Source: Mycolicibacterium xanthum (GTDB taxonomy: Bacteria; Actinomycetota; Actinomycetes; Mycobacteriales; Mycobacteriaceae). Taken from it: 64,000 nt of DNA. The first letter of the stretch is position 1. Each line of letters begins with the position of its first letter. Below the pieces are notes generated by a model. It saw only the letters and a list, made by a program, of their open reading frames with translations, was not told the origin of the DNA and ran no database searches. The position numbers were made by a program, and so were the translations under genes. Positions 9,840 to 18,859 of this stretch are shown here, in pieces. Location of the stretch: positions 62,001 to 126,000 of the forward strand of contig NZ_JAIFZS010000025.1 of assembly GCF_019710635.1 (NCBI RefSeq). The letters run 5' to 3'.

Positions 9840-12488
9840 GTGATCGGCGGCGAGTGGCCTCTGATCGGTCGCACAGCAGAACTGGACGTGATCGCCGCTG
9901 CCCTGCGTGACAGCGCTGGCGGCAGCCGTGGGATTGTGCTCGCGGGTGTCGCCGGTGTCGGCAAGACCAGGCTGGCAGCCGAGGCCGCGACGCGATTCCG
10001 GGACGCCGGCGGACGACGGTGGTGGGTCAGCGGCACGGCGTCGGCCCGAAGCGTCCCGTTGGGGGCGTTCGCCAACGTCGTCACCGAATATCGGACGGAT
10101 CCGCTCCGCCGCGTCGGTGAGGCGATCGACTCCCTGGTTGGCGACGGGCTCCGGCCGGTCGCCGTCTGCGTCGACGACGCCCACCTGCTGGACGACCTTT
10201 CGGCCTTCGCCGTGCTCCAGATGGTCACCCGGCGGCTTGCCACGGTGGTCCTCACGATCCGGACTGGTGGGGCGGCGCCGGATGCCATCACCACGGTGTG
10301 GAAGGACCACCTGCCCCGGCTCGAGATCCAGCCACTGTCGCTGACCGACACGGCCCAGCTTCTCGAGGAGGTGCTTGCCGGCGCCGTCGAGTCCCTCACC
10401 GTGCGTCGGCTCTGGCGGCTCACCGAGGGGAACGCGCTCTACCTTCGCCATCTCGTCGCCGGGGAGCTCAGCGCCGGCCGCATCGTGCGCCGCGCAGGGA
10501 TGTGGGTGTGGGAGGGTGACCCGGAACTCCCGCCGACCCTCGTCGAACTGCTCACAAAGCGTGTCGCCGAGGTGCCGGAACACGTCAGAGGTGTCCTCGA
10601 CGCGTTGGCTGCCGATGAGCCCCTCGAGCTCGACGTGTTGGGGAACGTGTCCGATGTCGACGCGGTCGCCGACGCCGAAGCCCTCGGGTTGGTCCGGATC
10701 GACTTTTCCGGCCGCCCTCCGAGGGCTCGGCTGGCCCACCCGATGCTGGGCGAGGTCTCGCGGTCCGGGTCGCTGCGGCTGAAGAGGCTGCGCGGCAGGA
10801 TCGCTGGTGAGCTGGCCCGCATGCCGGGCACCAGCCCCCAGGACCTGGTGCGTCGCGCGGTGTTGACGGTCGAGTCGGATCTGGAGCCTGACACCCCACT
10901 GCTGGTCGACGCCGCGTCGGCGGCGATGCAGATGAACGAGTTGCGGCTGGCGGAGACGCTCTCGGCGCACGCCCTCGAACGGGGCGACTGCGCCGAAGCG
11001 ATGATCCCGCATGCGATGGCCATCATGTGGCAGCAGCGTGCCGGCGAGGCCGAAGAGATCTTCGCGGAGCTCAGCATCGCTCTGCCGGGGCCGGAGCGCG
11101 CCCACGCGGCGATGCTGCGTGCGATCAACCTTGCGGCGATGTTGGGCAGGCTCGGCGCCGCCGAGGCCGTGTTGGCCGACGGGCCGCCCAACCCGTTACG
11201 CGGCACACCGCTGATCGAGTCTGCGATTCGTGCCCTCATCGTGCTGGAGCGTGGCCATGCCGCTTCCGCGGTGAGAGCGGCCGTTCCCGTCGTGACGGAT
11301 CCCGCCGCCGACCACATGGCCCGGACCCTGTCGTCGTGGACCGCGATCACGGCTCTGGGCGACCTCGGACGGGTAGACGAGATCGCTCCGATAGCCGAGG
11401 TCGGCTATCGGACCGCCGAGGTGTCGACGGTCGTCGCGCATGCGCGGTTTCCCCTGGCGGCGTTGCACACCAGGGCCCACTGGCTTGCCGGTTCGCTTGA
11501 TGCGCTGGACGCCACCGCCGCGCGCGTCCAACTCGACGCGGCCCGTGTCCCGCACCAGCAGGCCTGGAACGCCTTCTTCGCCGGGATGTCGTCGCTGAGC
11601 AGGGGTGCTCTGGCCGACACCTGCAGGCAATGCCGCGAAGCACTGGTCAACCTGGGTGACACCGGCGGCGGCTGGTTGATGCAGTTGTTCATCCGGTCGT
11701 GGTTGGCCACCGCCACCGCCATGGCGGGCATGGGGGCGGATGCCAGAAAGGCGCTCGACGCCAACCATTGGTGGGATCGGGCCGACCCCGATGCGCGCAT
11801 CTGGGACGCCGAGCGCGCCCTGGCCCAGAGCTGGGTTTGTGCAGCCGAGGGGGCTACCTCGCAAGCGATCACGATCGCGCGGGGCGCCGCACGGCGGGAG
11901 TGCCGCTTCGGGCGCGGCGCTACCGAGACCCTGCTGTTACAGACGGCGACCCAGTTCGGCGATCGCACCACGGCTCCCCGGCTGACAGAGCTGGCTACCA
12001 GCGTGCAGGGGCCGCGGGTGCGCGCCGCGGCCGGCCACGCCCACGCCCTCGCGCAGGGATGCGGGGATGAGTTGGTGCTGGCGGCGCGGCAGTATTCGGC
12101 GTTCGGTGACCGGTTGGCCGCAGCAGACGCCTGCGCGCATGCTGCGGTCGCCTACCGGGCCGCCGGACGTCGCGGGGCGGCGTTGAATGCGTCCGCAGAC
12201 GCCATTCGTTTCAGCAACGAATGCCAGGGGGCCGACACACCGGCCCTGCGCGCGGCGAAGATGCCGCTGCCACTCACGCCGCGCCAGCGTGAGATCGTCA
12301 CCCTCGCGGCCGAGGGTTTGTCGAATCAACTGATCGCGCATCGGCTTCGGGTGTCGGTGCGATCGGTCGAGGGACACCTTCTGCGGGCCTCGCGGCGGGC
12401 CGGCGTCAACGGTCGTTCCGAGCTCGTCGAGCTGGTGCGCCGGCGCCCGGATCGGTTGGGCTCCGGCGGTACCCGATCCCTACGTTAG
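9840..12488 (+). CDS. LAL-type LuxR transcriptional regulator with AAA/STAND ATPase
   Basis: An 882-residue regulator. Residues 36-43 (GVAGVGKT) form a Walker A motif, a Walker B-like VAVCVDDAHLLDD lies around 100-115, a long helical TPR-like middle follows, and residues 812-868 form a LuxR-type HTH (LTPRQREIVTLAAEGLSNQL). Such LAL proteins activate transcription after ATP and ligand sensing. The GTG at 9840 lies 150 bp from the divergent DUF3099 gene. Being the first gene of the island, it may control eCIS or cargo expression; this is inferred from position only. Confidence 0.88.
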   Translation: MIGGEWPLIGRTAELDVIAAALRDSAGGSRGIVLAGVAGVGKTRLAAEAATRFRDAGGRRWWVSGTASARSVPLGAFANVVTEYRTDPLRRVGEAIDSLVGDGLRPVAVCVDDAHLLDDLSAFAVLQMVTRRLATVVLTIRTGGAAPDAITTVWKDHLPRLEIQPLSLTDTAQLLEEVLAGAVESLTVRRLWRLTEGNALYLRHLVAGELSAGRIVRRAGMWVWEGDPELPPTLVELLTKRVAEVPEHVRGVLDALAADEPLELDVLGNVSDVDAVADAEALGLVRIDFSGRPPRARLAHPMLGEVSRSGSLRLKRLRGRIAGELARMPGTSPQDLVRRAVLTVESDLEPDTPLLVDAASAAMQMNELRLAETLSAHALERGDCAEAMIPHAMAIMWQQRAGEAEEIFAELSIALPGPERAHAAMLRAINLAAMLGRLGAAEAVLADGPPNPLRGTPLIESAIRALIVLERGHAASAVRAAVPVVTDPAADHMARTLSSWTAITALGDLGRVDEIAPIAEVGYRTAEVSTVVAHARFPLAALHTRAHWLAGSLDALDATAARVQLDAARVPHQQAWNAFFAGMSSLSRGALADTCRQCREALVNLGDTGGGWLMQLFIRSWLATATAMAGMGADARKALDANHWWDRADPDARIWDAERALAQSWVCAAEGATSQAITIARGAARRECRFGRGATETLLLQTATQFGDRTTAPRLTELATSVQGPRVRAAAGHAHALAQGCGDELVLAARQYSAFGDRLAAADACAHAAVAYRAAGRRGAALNASADAIRFSNECQGADTPALRAAKMPLPLTPRQREIVTLAAEGLSNQLIAHRLRVSVRSVEGHLLRASRRAGVNGRSELVELVRRRPDRLGSGGTRSLR

Positions 12489-12697
12489 ATGAGCTAACGG
12501 AAGCAGGTAGTCGCCTACGCTATTTGGGCCGACCGCTCGAGCCCATACTGGTCGTGTCTGAATTAGCGAAACGCCGATTGGTGGGTCGATGTTTCGTCGT
12601 GGGGGAAGAGGACGGGTGGCGCGCAGCCACCGAGGAGCCTTCGCGATACGACGACAGAGACTCGAGTTGAGGTTCCGTACTGGGGCGGTGAGGGTAA

Positions 12698-15553
12698 GTG
12701 AGCGGCTGTGTTGTCCTTCGGGAGAAACTCAGGGTGCCCGATCCTTCGGGGCTGGAACGGGAACGGCTGGAGAAGCCGCTGTTATGCGACGCGCCAACCA
12801 CATTGGGCATGGTGATCGCTCCCGCCGGGTCCGGGAAGTCGACCCTGTTGGCCCGCGTCGCCGCAGCAACCGAGGGGCCGGTCGGTTGGTACCGCGTCAC
12901 CAGCGATGACTCGTCGGAGGCTCGTCTGGTGGCGCACATCGCCGAGGCGCTGGCCGAGCTGTTGGAAAGCGGCCGCCCACCCGCCGGGATGGCGGAACTG
13001 CTCGCTGCGCTGGAGAGCTGGAACGGTCCCGGCGGCCTGCTGGTCCTCGACGATCTGCACGAAATCGCCGATAGCCCGGCCGAAAAGGCCCTCGAGGACT
13101 TCATCTGGCTGCGTCCTCGCAGGCTCCGGGTGCTCTGCGGCTCCAGACGATCGCCGGAGATCAACGTGCCCCGGATGCGGGTATCGGGCGCCCTGCGCGA
13201 GATCGGACCGGACGAGTTGCGGTTCCGCACCTGGGAGGTCGAGGAGCTGTTCGCCTCGGTCTACGACGAGCCGCTGCGTCCCGAGGCGGCCGCGGCGCTG
13301 ACTCGGAGGACCGGCGGATGGGCCGCCGGCCTGCAGCTTTTCCGGCTGGCCACCTCCGGTCACACGACGAGGGAACGTCATCAGGCGGTCAGCGATCTGG
13401 CAGGCCGATCGAAGCTGGTGCGCGCCTATCTGGCTCGCAATGTGCTGGCGGACCTGCCGGCCGATCGTCGGCGATTCCTCCTTCGCACCTGCGCGCTGGG
13501 CCGGCTGTCGGGGGAGGCCTGCGACGCGTTGCTCGGGGCCACCGGAAGCCACCAGGTCCTCGAGGAGCTCGAAGCCGCGCAATTGTTCACCTCCACCGAC
13601 GACGGTGGTGTCTACTTCCGCTACCACGCGGTGCTCCAGTCGCATTTGGAGCTGGCGCTGGTCGAGGAGTGTGGGCAGGCGGAGGCGGATGCGTGGTACC
13701 GGAGGAGCGCCGAGGTGCTCGAGTCGCTGGGCGAGATCCAGGCGGCCGCCAGGGCGTTCGCGAAGGCCGGTGACTGGGGGTCGGTGTCGCGCTTGGTCCG
13801 CGACGTGTCTGAGGCGCGACTCGACGTCAGCGCGGTCGACGACCCGGACCTGCTGCCCGCCAGCACGTGGCAGCACGATCCCTGGTTGGCGCTGGCACAC
13901 GCGCGCCGGCTGGTACGCGAAGGTGCTTTGAGTCGCGCGGCCGAAACCTACGGCCGTGCGCAGCGGCTCTACGACGATCCGGGCTATCAGCAGATCTGTC
14001 TGGACGAAGCGCACGCCGTGGCCATGTGGTCACCCGGGCATCGATGGACCGAACCGGGACAGCCGGAGGGCGGCGGGCACTGGAGTGGGTATCTGCGCGA
14101 AGCACTCCGGCAGGCACCGGAGTTCGCCGAAGCCGGGTGCCCACCCGTGTCGGCCCGGGCCCGGCTTTCGCGTGGGCTGGCGGCGCTGGCGGCGGGGGAG
14201 CTGCGGCAGGCGCGGGAGTTGCTGACCGTCATCGGAAGAGAGGAATCCGCGGACCAGCTGGCGGCGATCTGTGCCGGTGCGGCCTGCGCTGCGCTCGAGC
14301 TCATTGACGGCGCCTGTTCGCAAACCGCGTCTCGGCTCGGCACGCTGGCAGCGATTGCCGAAAGCGAAGGTCTGCCATGGGTGTCGCGGATGTGTCATGG
14401 GCTCGAGCACATCTCGCTACTGCTGTCTCAGGACGCTGACTGGCTGCTGGACGGTGGCTCGGCGTTGGTGAGATCGGCCGAACGTGCCGGCGATGGCTGG
14501 GGAGCCGGGTTGCTCGGCTTCGCGCTGGGGATGGCGAAACAGAGAATCGGGCACGACGGTTCGGACGACTTCGCGGCGGCGGGCGAACAGTTTCGCGTAT
14601 TGGATGCGCCGGTGCTGGAACTGTGGTGTCGCCTGGCCGCGATGACCAGCGCGTCGGCGCCGGGTGCGCTTCGCGAGGCCGTGGTCACGAGTCGCAGGTT
14701 GGGTTGCCGTGGCGCGGAAGCCCGGGCGATGGGTTTGTTGTCCGCATCGGTGCCCGAGGATCATCCACAGGCCGACGCGGCGGAGGTCGCGGGTCAGTGC
14801 GGGATCCCGCTGTCGGCCGTGCGGGCAGAGCGGCCGGCCGCCAGGGGTGGCCCGGCGGTGGACATCACGTGTTTCGGCGGGTACCGCATGCGCATCGGCG
14901 GAGCCGACGCTCCGGTAGACCGGCTGCGGCCCAAGGCCCGTGCGGTGCTGCAGATACTGTCGCTGGCGCCGGGTCAGGATCACCACCGGGAGTCCCTCGA
15001 GGACATCCTCTGGCCCGGGGTGGATCACGCGGTCGCGGGACACCGACTCCAGGTCGCGGTGTCGAGTGCGCGCGGCCTGCTCGACACCGCCGCCACGATC
15101 GAGCGTCGCGGTGAGTCCTACCGGCTGTCATCGCCCGGCGCCGTCGCGGTTGATGTCCGTGACTTCGAGACGGCTCTGGCACAGGCCGATCGGCTCTCCG
15201 CGAGAGGTGACATCGCGGGCCGGATGGCCGCGCGGCGCTGCGCGCTCGGTCTCTACGTCGCCGACCTACTGCCGGAGCTGGCGGGCGTGGAGTATTTCGA
15301 CATCGAGCGGGACCGGCTGCGGCACCTCGCCGCGGCGGCCGCCGCCGCGCTGGCCGCCGATCACCGCGACCGCGGCGACTACGAGCAGGCACTGGCCGGC
15401 GCACGCCGGTCGGTGCAGCTCGACCCCTATCAGGACTGTCCGTGGTCAACTCTGGCGGAGGTCCACGAGAAGCTCGGAGACACCGGCTCAGCGGAATACG
15501 TCCGCCGCGAACATTCCCGTCGACAGGCAGAGCTACGGCTGCCCGTCCTCTGA
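12698..15553 (+). CDS. STAND ATPase regulator with C-terminal SARP-like (BTAD) domain
   Basis: A 951-residue protein with Walker A APAGSGKST at residues 41-49 and Walker B-like GGLLVLDDLHEI near 112-123, as in MalT-type STAND ATPases. Instead of a LuxR HTH, the last 230 residues resemble a winged-helix plus bacterial transcriptional activation domain (LRPKARAVLQILSLAPG, then ALAGARRSVQLDPYQ). The combination suggests a signal-gated activator. Its 3' end overlaps the convergent baseplate gene by 21 bp, so it abuts the eCIS operon directly. The ligand is unknown. Confidence 0.85.
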   Translation: MSGCVVLREKLRVPDPSGLERERLEKPLLCDAPTTLGMVIAPAGSGKSTLLARVAAATEGPVGWYRVTSDDSSEARLVAHIAEALAELLESGRPPAGMAELLAALESWNGPGGLLVLDDLHEIADSPAEKALEDFIWLRPRRLRVLCGSRRSPEINVPRMRVSGALREIGPDELRFRTWEVEELFASVYDEPLRPEAAAALTRRTGGWAAGLQLFRLATSGHTTRERHQAVSDLAGRSKLVRAYLARNVLADLPADRRRFLLRTCALGRLSGEACDALLGATGSHQVLEELEAAQLFTSTDDGGVYFRYHAVLQSHLELALVEECGQAEADAWYRRSAEVLESLGEIQAAARAFAKAGDWGSVSRLVRDVSEARLDVSAVDDPDLLPASTWQHDPWLALAHARRLVREGALSRAAETYGRAQRLYDDPGYQQICLDEAHAVAMWSPGHRWTEPGQPEGGGHWSGYLREALRQAPEFAEAGCPPVSARARLSRGLAALAAGELRQARELLTVIGREESADQLAAICAGAACAALELIDGACSQTASRLGTLAAIAESEGLPWVSRMCHGLEHISLLLSQDADWLLDGGSALVRSAERAGDGWGAGLLGFALGMAKQRIGHDGSDDFAAAGEQFRVLDAPVLELWCRLAAMTSASAPGALREAVVTSRRLGCRGAEARAMGLLSASVPEDHPQADAAEVAGQCGIPLSAVRAERPAARGGPAVDITCFGGYRMRIGGADAPVDRLRPKARAVLQILSLAPGQDHHRESLEDILWPGVDHAVAGHRLQVAVSSARGLLDTAATIERRGESYRLSSPGAVAVDVRDFETALAQADRLSARGDIAGRMAARRCALGLYVADLLPELAGVEYFDIERDRLRHLAAAAAAALAADHRDRGDYEQALAGARRSVQLDPYQDCPWSTLAEVHEKLGDTGSAEYVRREHSRRQAELRLPVL

Positions 15554-16141
15554 CTGCCCGGCGTCGCCGACGATCGGTATCCGGGTGGTTTCGGCCAAGG
15601 TGTCTGCCGCACCCGTTGCCGCCGCAGCCACTGTGTCCCCCGCGCCGATGACCGGCTCCACCCGGTGCGGGATGTGCGCCGGTTTCACCGCGTTCACGAT
15701 CTCGCCCAGCCATCGGGTGTCCACGGCGTCCCCGCGTTCGACGGTGACCCGCACGACAAGAGTGGGCACCGGGTGTCCGGGGACCTCGAGCACCTCGGTC
15801 GGCCGCTGACAGGCCGCCGCCACCGCTGCCTGTACGCCGCGCTTGGTGCCGCGATACGGCAGCAGCGCAATGGCGGTCGCGATGAGCTCGCGTTGACGTT
15901 CGACGGTTTCGTGGCCGTCGACGTCGGCCCCGATCCAGCCGGCCAGCCAGCCGAGCATGTCGGCGGGGGTGGTGCGCGGGTCGAGATAGGCGGTCAGGCA
16001 GTCCAGCGTGGCGAACACCGGTGCCAGTACCTCGTCGAGCGCCGCGCACAAACGCTCGGTCTGTGGATCGGACCGGTACACCGCGGGCATGGTGTGCAGC
16101 AGGGGAAGCGGTGAGGTCAGGCCCTCGACTCCGTGTCGCAT
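15533..16141 (-). CDS. eCIS baseplate protein, phage tail protein I-like (Afp12-type)
   Basis: A 202-residue protein resembling the P2 gpI/tail-protein family found at the end of eCIS baseplate operons: PAVYRSDPQTERLCAALDEVL, DPRTTPADMLGWLAGWIG and LPYRGTKRGVQAAVAAACQR. In contractile particles this family completes the baseplate wedge. The ATG at 16141 is 2 bp after the stop of the gp6/J-like gene. It is the last gene of the structural operon. The C-terminal 40 residues are Ala-rich and probably flexible. Confidence 0.85.
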   Translation of the reverse strand: MRHGVEGLTSPLPLLHTMPAVYRSDPQTERLCAALDEVLAPVFATLDCLTAYLDPRTTPADMLGWLAGWIGADVDGHETVERQRELIATAIALLPYRGTKRGVQAAVAAACQRPTEVLEVPGHPVPTLVVRVTVERGDAVDTRWLGEIVNAVKPAHIPHRVEPVIGAGDTVAAAATGAADTLAETTRIPIVGDAGQSEDGQP

Positions 16142-16143
16142 CG

Positions 16144-18105
16144 TCACCTCACCCGGATGCTGTGCCGGCCGAACGAATAGACCAGCGCGTCGCGGGCCAG
16201 CGGGATCCGGTCGACGGGCTGGCGGGCCCGCTCCCCGGTGGCCGGGTTTACCGGGAAGAGCTGGATCGTGATGTCCTCGCCGGTGTTCAGGCCGGGAACC
16301 CACGCCAGCGCGGCGGCGATCTGGTTGGCGCTCAGGGGATGTCCGAGGGGCCAGCCGCGGCCGTCGGGGCCACCGGTCAACGGGTGCAGGAACCGGTTCA
16401 ACTCCCGCTGGATGTCCCCGGTGAGCCGGTCCTGGGCACAGCCGGGCAGCGCGCCGACCGTCGCGACGACCGTCACCCCGACGTAGGTCGGCGCCTGGAC
16501 GGCGACCCGGCAGCCGATCACCCGGCGCTCGTCAAGGTGTTCGCGGATGGTGTCGACCGTCGCCGGCAGCGGATCGAGGTCCTCGCGGCGCACCATTCCC
16601 ATCGCGTCGCTGGACACGTGCGGCACGATCAGCACCCGCACCAGTCCGGCATCGCGGTCGTCGGTGGCGGTCAGGCAGTGCGCCCGTGCGATCCCGGGAG
16701 CCTTCTCCCGGGTGAGTTGCTCGAAATCTTGTGCGGTCACCGCCTTTCCGTGGCTTCTCAGCAGCATCGGTCCGCGGTTCTTCAGGTCCTCGACGGTCTC
16801 GGCCGCGGCGCCACCGACGGCTGCCCGACGGTTCTCCACGCGCTCGACGTACGGAACGCTGGTCTTGAGCACCCGGATCTGTCGCACCCCGACATTGCCC
16901 TGGGTACCGCCCCCGGTCCGGTAGGCGGCCATCGTCAGTGATGCCGACTTCGGCGGAATCTGGCCGTACTGGCTCAGGCGCCCGTCGGCTTCCCGCACCG
17001 ACGGGCCGAACACCACCTTCCCGTTGACCGGGTCGATGTGGAAGCAGCGGCTGGTCGCGTTCTGCCCGCCGAAATCGTCGACCGGGTGCCATTCCGTCGT
17101 CTCGCCGTCGGCGGTGACGGTCAGCGTGCAGTGCGGCCAGGGCAGCACCGGGTTGTGCCGCAGGGCGAACCGCTGGCCCGGGGTGCCGTCGGAGGTTCCG
17201 ATGCTCTCTCCGCGGATGACCCTGGCTTGCACGATGGGGACGGTGCCGCCGACGGTCTGGGCCGAAATCGATTTGATCAGAGGGGATTCCTGATAGGTGT
17301 GTTGTCCGGGCACGCCGTCCTTGAGGCGGCACCGCAGCCAGCCCTGGGGTTTTCCGCCGATCTCGCGAGGGGAGTCCAGAAGGTGCCCTCGGGGCACATG
17401 CAGCACAACGTGACCGAGCTGGTTGAACGCCCTGGTCTCGTCGCGTTCGGTCTCGCAGCGCGCCCACCCCTGGTCCGTCCATGCCTCCCACTCATAGGGC
17501 GGGTCGTTGGGGTCGACGCCCACCCCCGACACCCGGCAGTCCACCCGCAGGGACACGGCGCACGACGGCACCGCTCGATCGAGGCCGATCAGCAGGGCGT
17601 CGCCCGGTGACGGACGCTCCGAGAAGCAGGGGAACTCGTCGCCCGCGGAGCCGTTGAGTCGGGGGCGCGGTTCAGAACCCGCGCCCGCCGTCGCGACCCT
17701 CCCGGTGTCCAGGGAACACGCGACGATGTCGAGCTGCTCGGTGGTCGAGAACACTATCGGATCGGTGACGTCGGAGCGGTCGGTGCTGACCTCGGTCTCG
17801 GCGCGCACGGTGATGGTGTGGCGTTGGGCCGCCGACAGCCAGAAGGTGACCTCGCCCTGGGCGGCTCCGGGGGCACGCAACTCGAGGCCGAGCATGTCCA
17901 GGAATTTGATGTAGTTGCGGTCGGGAACCTGGTTCAGCCGGTAGATCAACTGGTCGACCATCATGGCGAAGGTCTCGATGAGGGTGATGCCCGGGTCGGA
18001 GATGTTGTGATCGGACCACTGCGGGCAGTGGCGGTGCACATGTCGCCGGGCATCGTCGACCAGGCTCTGGAAGGTCCGGTCGTCCAGGTTGGGTGCGGGC
18101 AGCAT
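16144..18105 (-). CDS. eCIS baseplate J/gp6-like protein (Afp11-type)
   Basis: A 653-residue protein typical of the putative baseplate assembly protein family: the N-terminus has SLVDDARRHVHRHCPQWSDH followed by DPGITLIETFAMMVDQLIYR, and the C-terminal half contains AVTAQDFEQLTREKAPGIAR. In phage T4 terms it is the gp6/J wedge component that couples baseplate opening to sheath contraction. It is separated by only 3 bp from the gp25-like gene upstream, consistent with one polycistronic message. Confidence 0.92.
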   Translation of the reverse strand: MLPAPNLDDRTFQSLVDDARRHVHRHCPQWSDHNISDPGITLIETFAMMVDQLIYRLNQVPDRNYIKFLDMLGLELRAPGAAQGEVTFWLSAAQRHTITVRAETEVSTDRSDVTDPIVFSTTEQLDIVACSLDTGRVATAGAGSEPRPRLNGSAGDEFPCFSERPSPGDALLIGLDRAVPSCAVSLRVDCRVSGVGVDPNDPPYEWEAWTDQGWARCETERDETRAFNQLGHVVLHVPRGHLLDSPREIGGKPQGWLRCRLKDGVPGQHTYQESPLIKSISAQTVGGTVPIVQARVIRGESIGTSDGTPGQRFALRHNPVLPWPHCTLTVTADGETTEWHPVDDFGGQNATSRCFHIDPVNGKVVFGPSVREADGRLSQYGQIPPKSASLTMAAYRTGGGTQGNVGVRQIRVLKTSVPYVERVENRRAAVGGAAAETVEDLKNRGPMLLRSHGKAVTAQDFEQLTREKAPGIARAHCLTATDDRDAGLVRVLIVPHVSSDAMGMVRREDLDPLPATVDTIREHLDERRVIGCRVAVQAPTYVGVTVVATVGALPGCAQDRLTGDIQRELNRFLHPLTGGPDGRGWPLGHPLSANQIAAALAWVPGLNTGEDITIQLFPVNPATGERARQPVDRIPLARDALVYSFGRHSIRVR

Positions 18106-18108
18106 CGG

Positions 18109-18558
18109 TCAGGCTCCGTTCGGCGCGGGGACGGGAGGCCGGTCCACCACACGCGGTTCGCCGGGTTCGTCGGGGATGACATAGAACGGGAAGACCAGAT
18201 TGCGGTCGTCGTTGTCCCCGCGGATGCGATAGCCGACATCGATGTAGAACATGCCCTGGTGATGTTCGTCGAATTCGACGCGGACGTCCTCGACGTCGAT
18301 GCGCGGCTCCCACAGCTGAAGGGCCGAACGCACGTCGTGGGCGATCGCGGCGCGGGTGGTCTCGTTGGTGGGGGAGAACAGGTGATCCTGGATGCGGCAA
18401 CCGAATTCGGGTCGCATCGGCCGCTCGCCGGGCGCGGTGCGGATGATCAGCTCGATCGCTTGCTCGATGTCGCGCGCCTGTGTCACCAGGGCGAAGGCGT
18501 TGGTGGGATCGAGGCCCAGCGGGAAGCTCCAGCCCGCGCCGATGAAGTCGGGTGTCAT
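18109..18558 (-). CDS. eCIS gp25-like baseplate protein (GPW/gp25 family)
   Basis: A 149-residue protein with the gp25 signature: FALVTQARDIEQAIELIIRT, then PGERPMRPEFGCRIQDHLFSP and IAHDVRSALQLWEPRI. gp25 proteins have lysozyme-like fold ancestry and bind the first sheath ring to the baseplate. The ATG at 18558 lies 3 bp beyond the PAAR stop. The Pro-rich tail (PPVPAPNGA) is extra relative to the phage protein. Confidence 0.92.
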   Translation of the reverse strand: MTPDFIGAGWSFPLGLDPTNAFALVTQARDIEQAIELIIRTAPGERPMRPEFGCRIQDHLFSPTNETTRAAIAHDVRSALQLWEPRIDVEDVRVEFDEHHQGMFYIDVGYRIRGDNDDRNLVFPFYVIPDEPGEPRVVDRPPVPAPNGA

Positions 18559-18561
18559 GGG

Positions 18562-18855
18562 TCAGCCTCCGATCAGGACGGTGGGACAGCCGGGGCCGAG
18601 AATGGGGGCGGCCACGGCGAGGTCGCCGACGCGGGCGGCCGGCTTGCCGTCGATGAACACCGTCGAACTACAGGGGCCGGTGATGGCCTCGACTCCGTGC
18701 GGGCCGGCGGGCGGCGGCATGGTGCAGATGTGGGGCGTGCCCACCGTGATTGCCGGCCCGCCGCCGATGAACACGCTCGGTAGCGGGATCGGCGGCCCGA
18801 TGGTCCCGGGGTGGCCGGTCTGGTCTCCGACCCGTGCTGCTGGTGGCATCGTCAT
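18562..18855 (-). CDS. PAAR-domain spike-tip protein
   Basis: A 97-residue PAAR protein: MPPAARVGDQTGHPG at the start and GKPAARVGDLAV near the middle give the doubled PAAR-type motif, with the His and Cys residues (TGH, PHICT, GPGC) expected to bind the tip metal. PAAR proteins sharpen the spike of contractile systems and can carry effectors; this one has no extension, so it is a bare tip. It lies directly downstream of the spike gene, as in Afp8-Afp10 order. Confidence 0.93.
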   Translation of the reverse strand: MTMPPAARVGDQTGHPGTIGPPIPLPSVFIGGGPAITVGTPHICTMPPPAGPHGVEAITGPCSSTVFIDGKPAARVGDLAVAAPILGPGCPTVLIGG

Positions 18856-18859
18856 CCCC

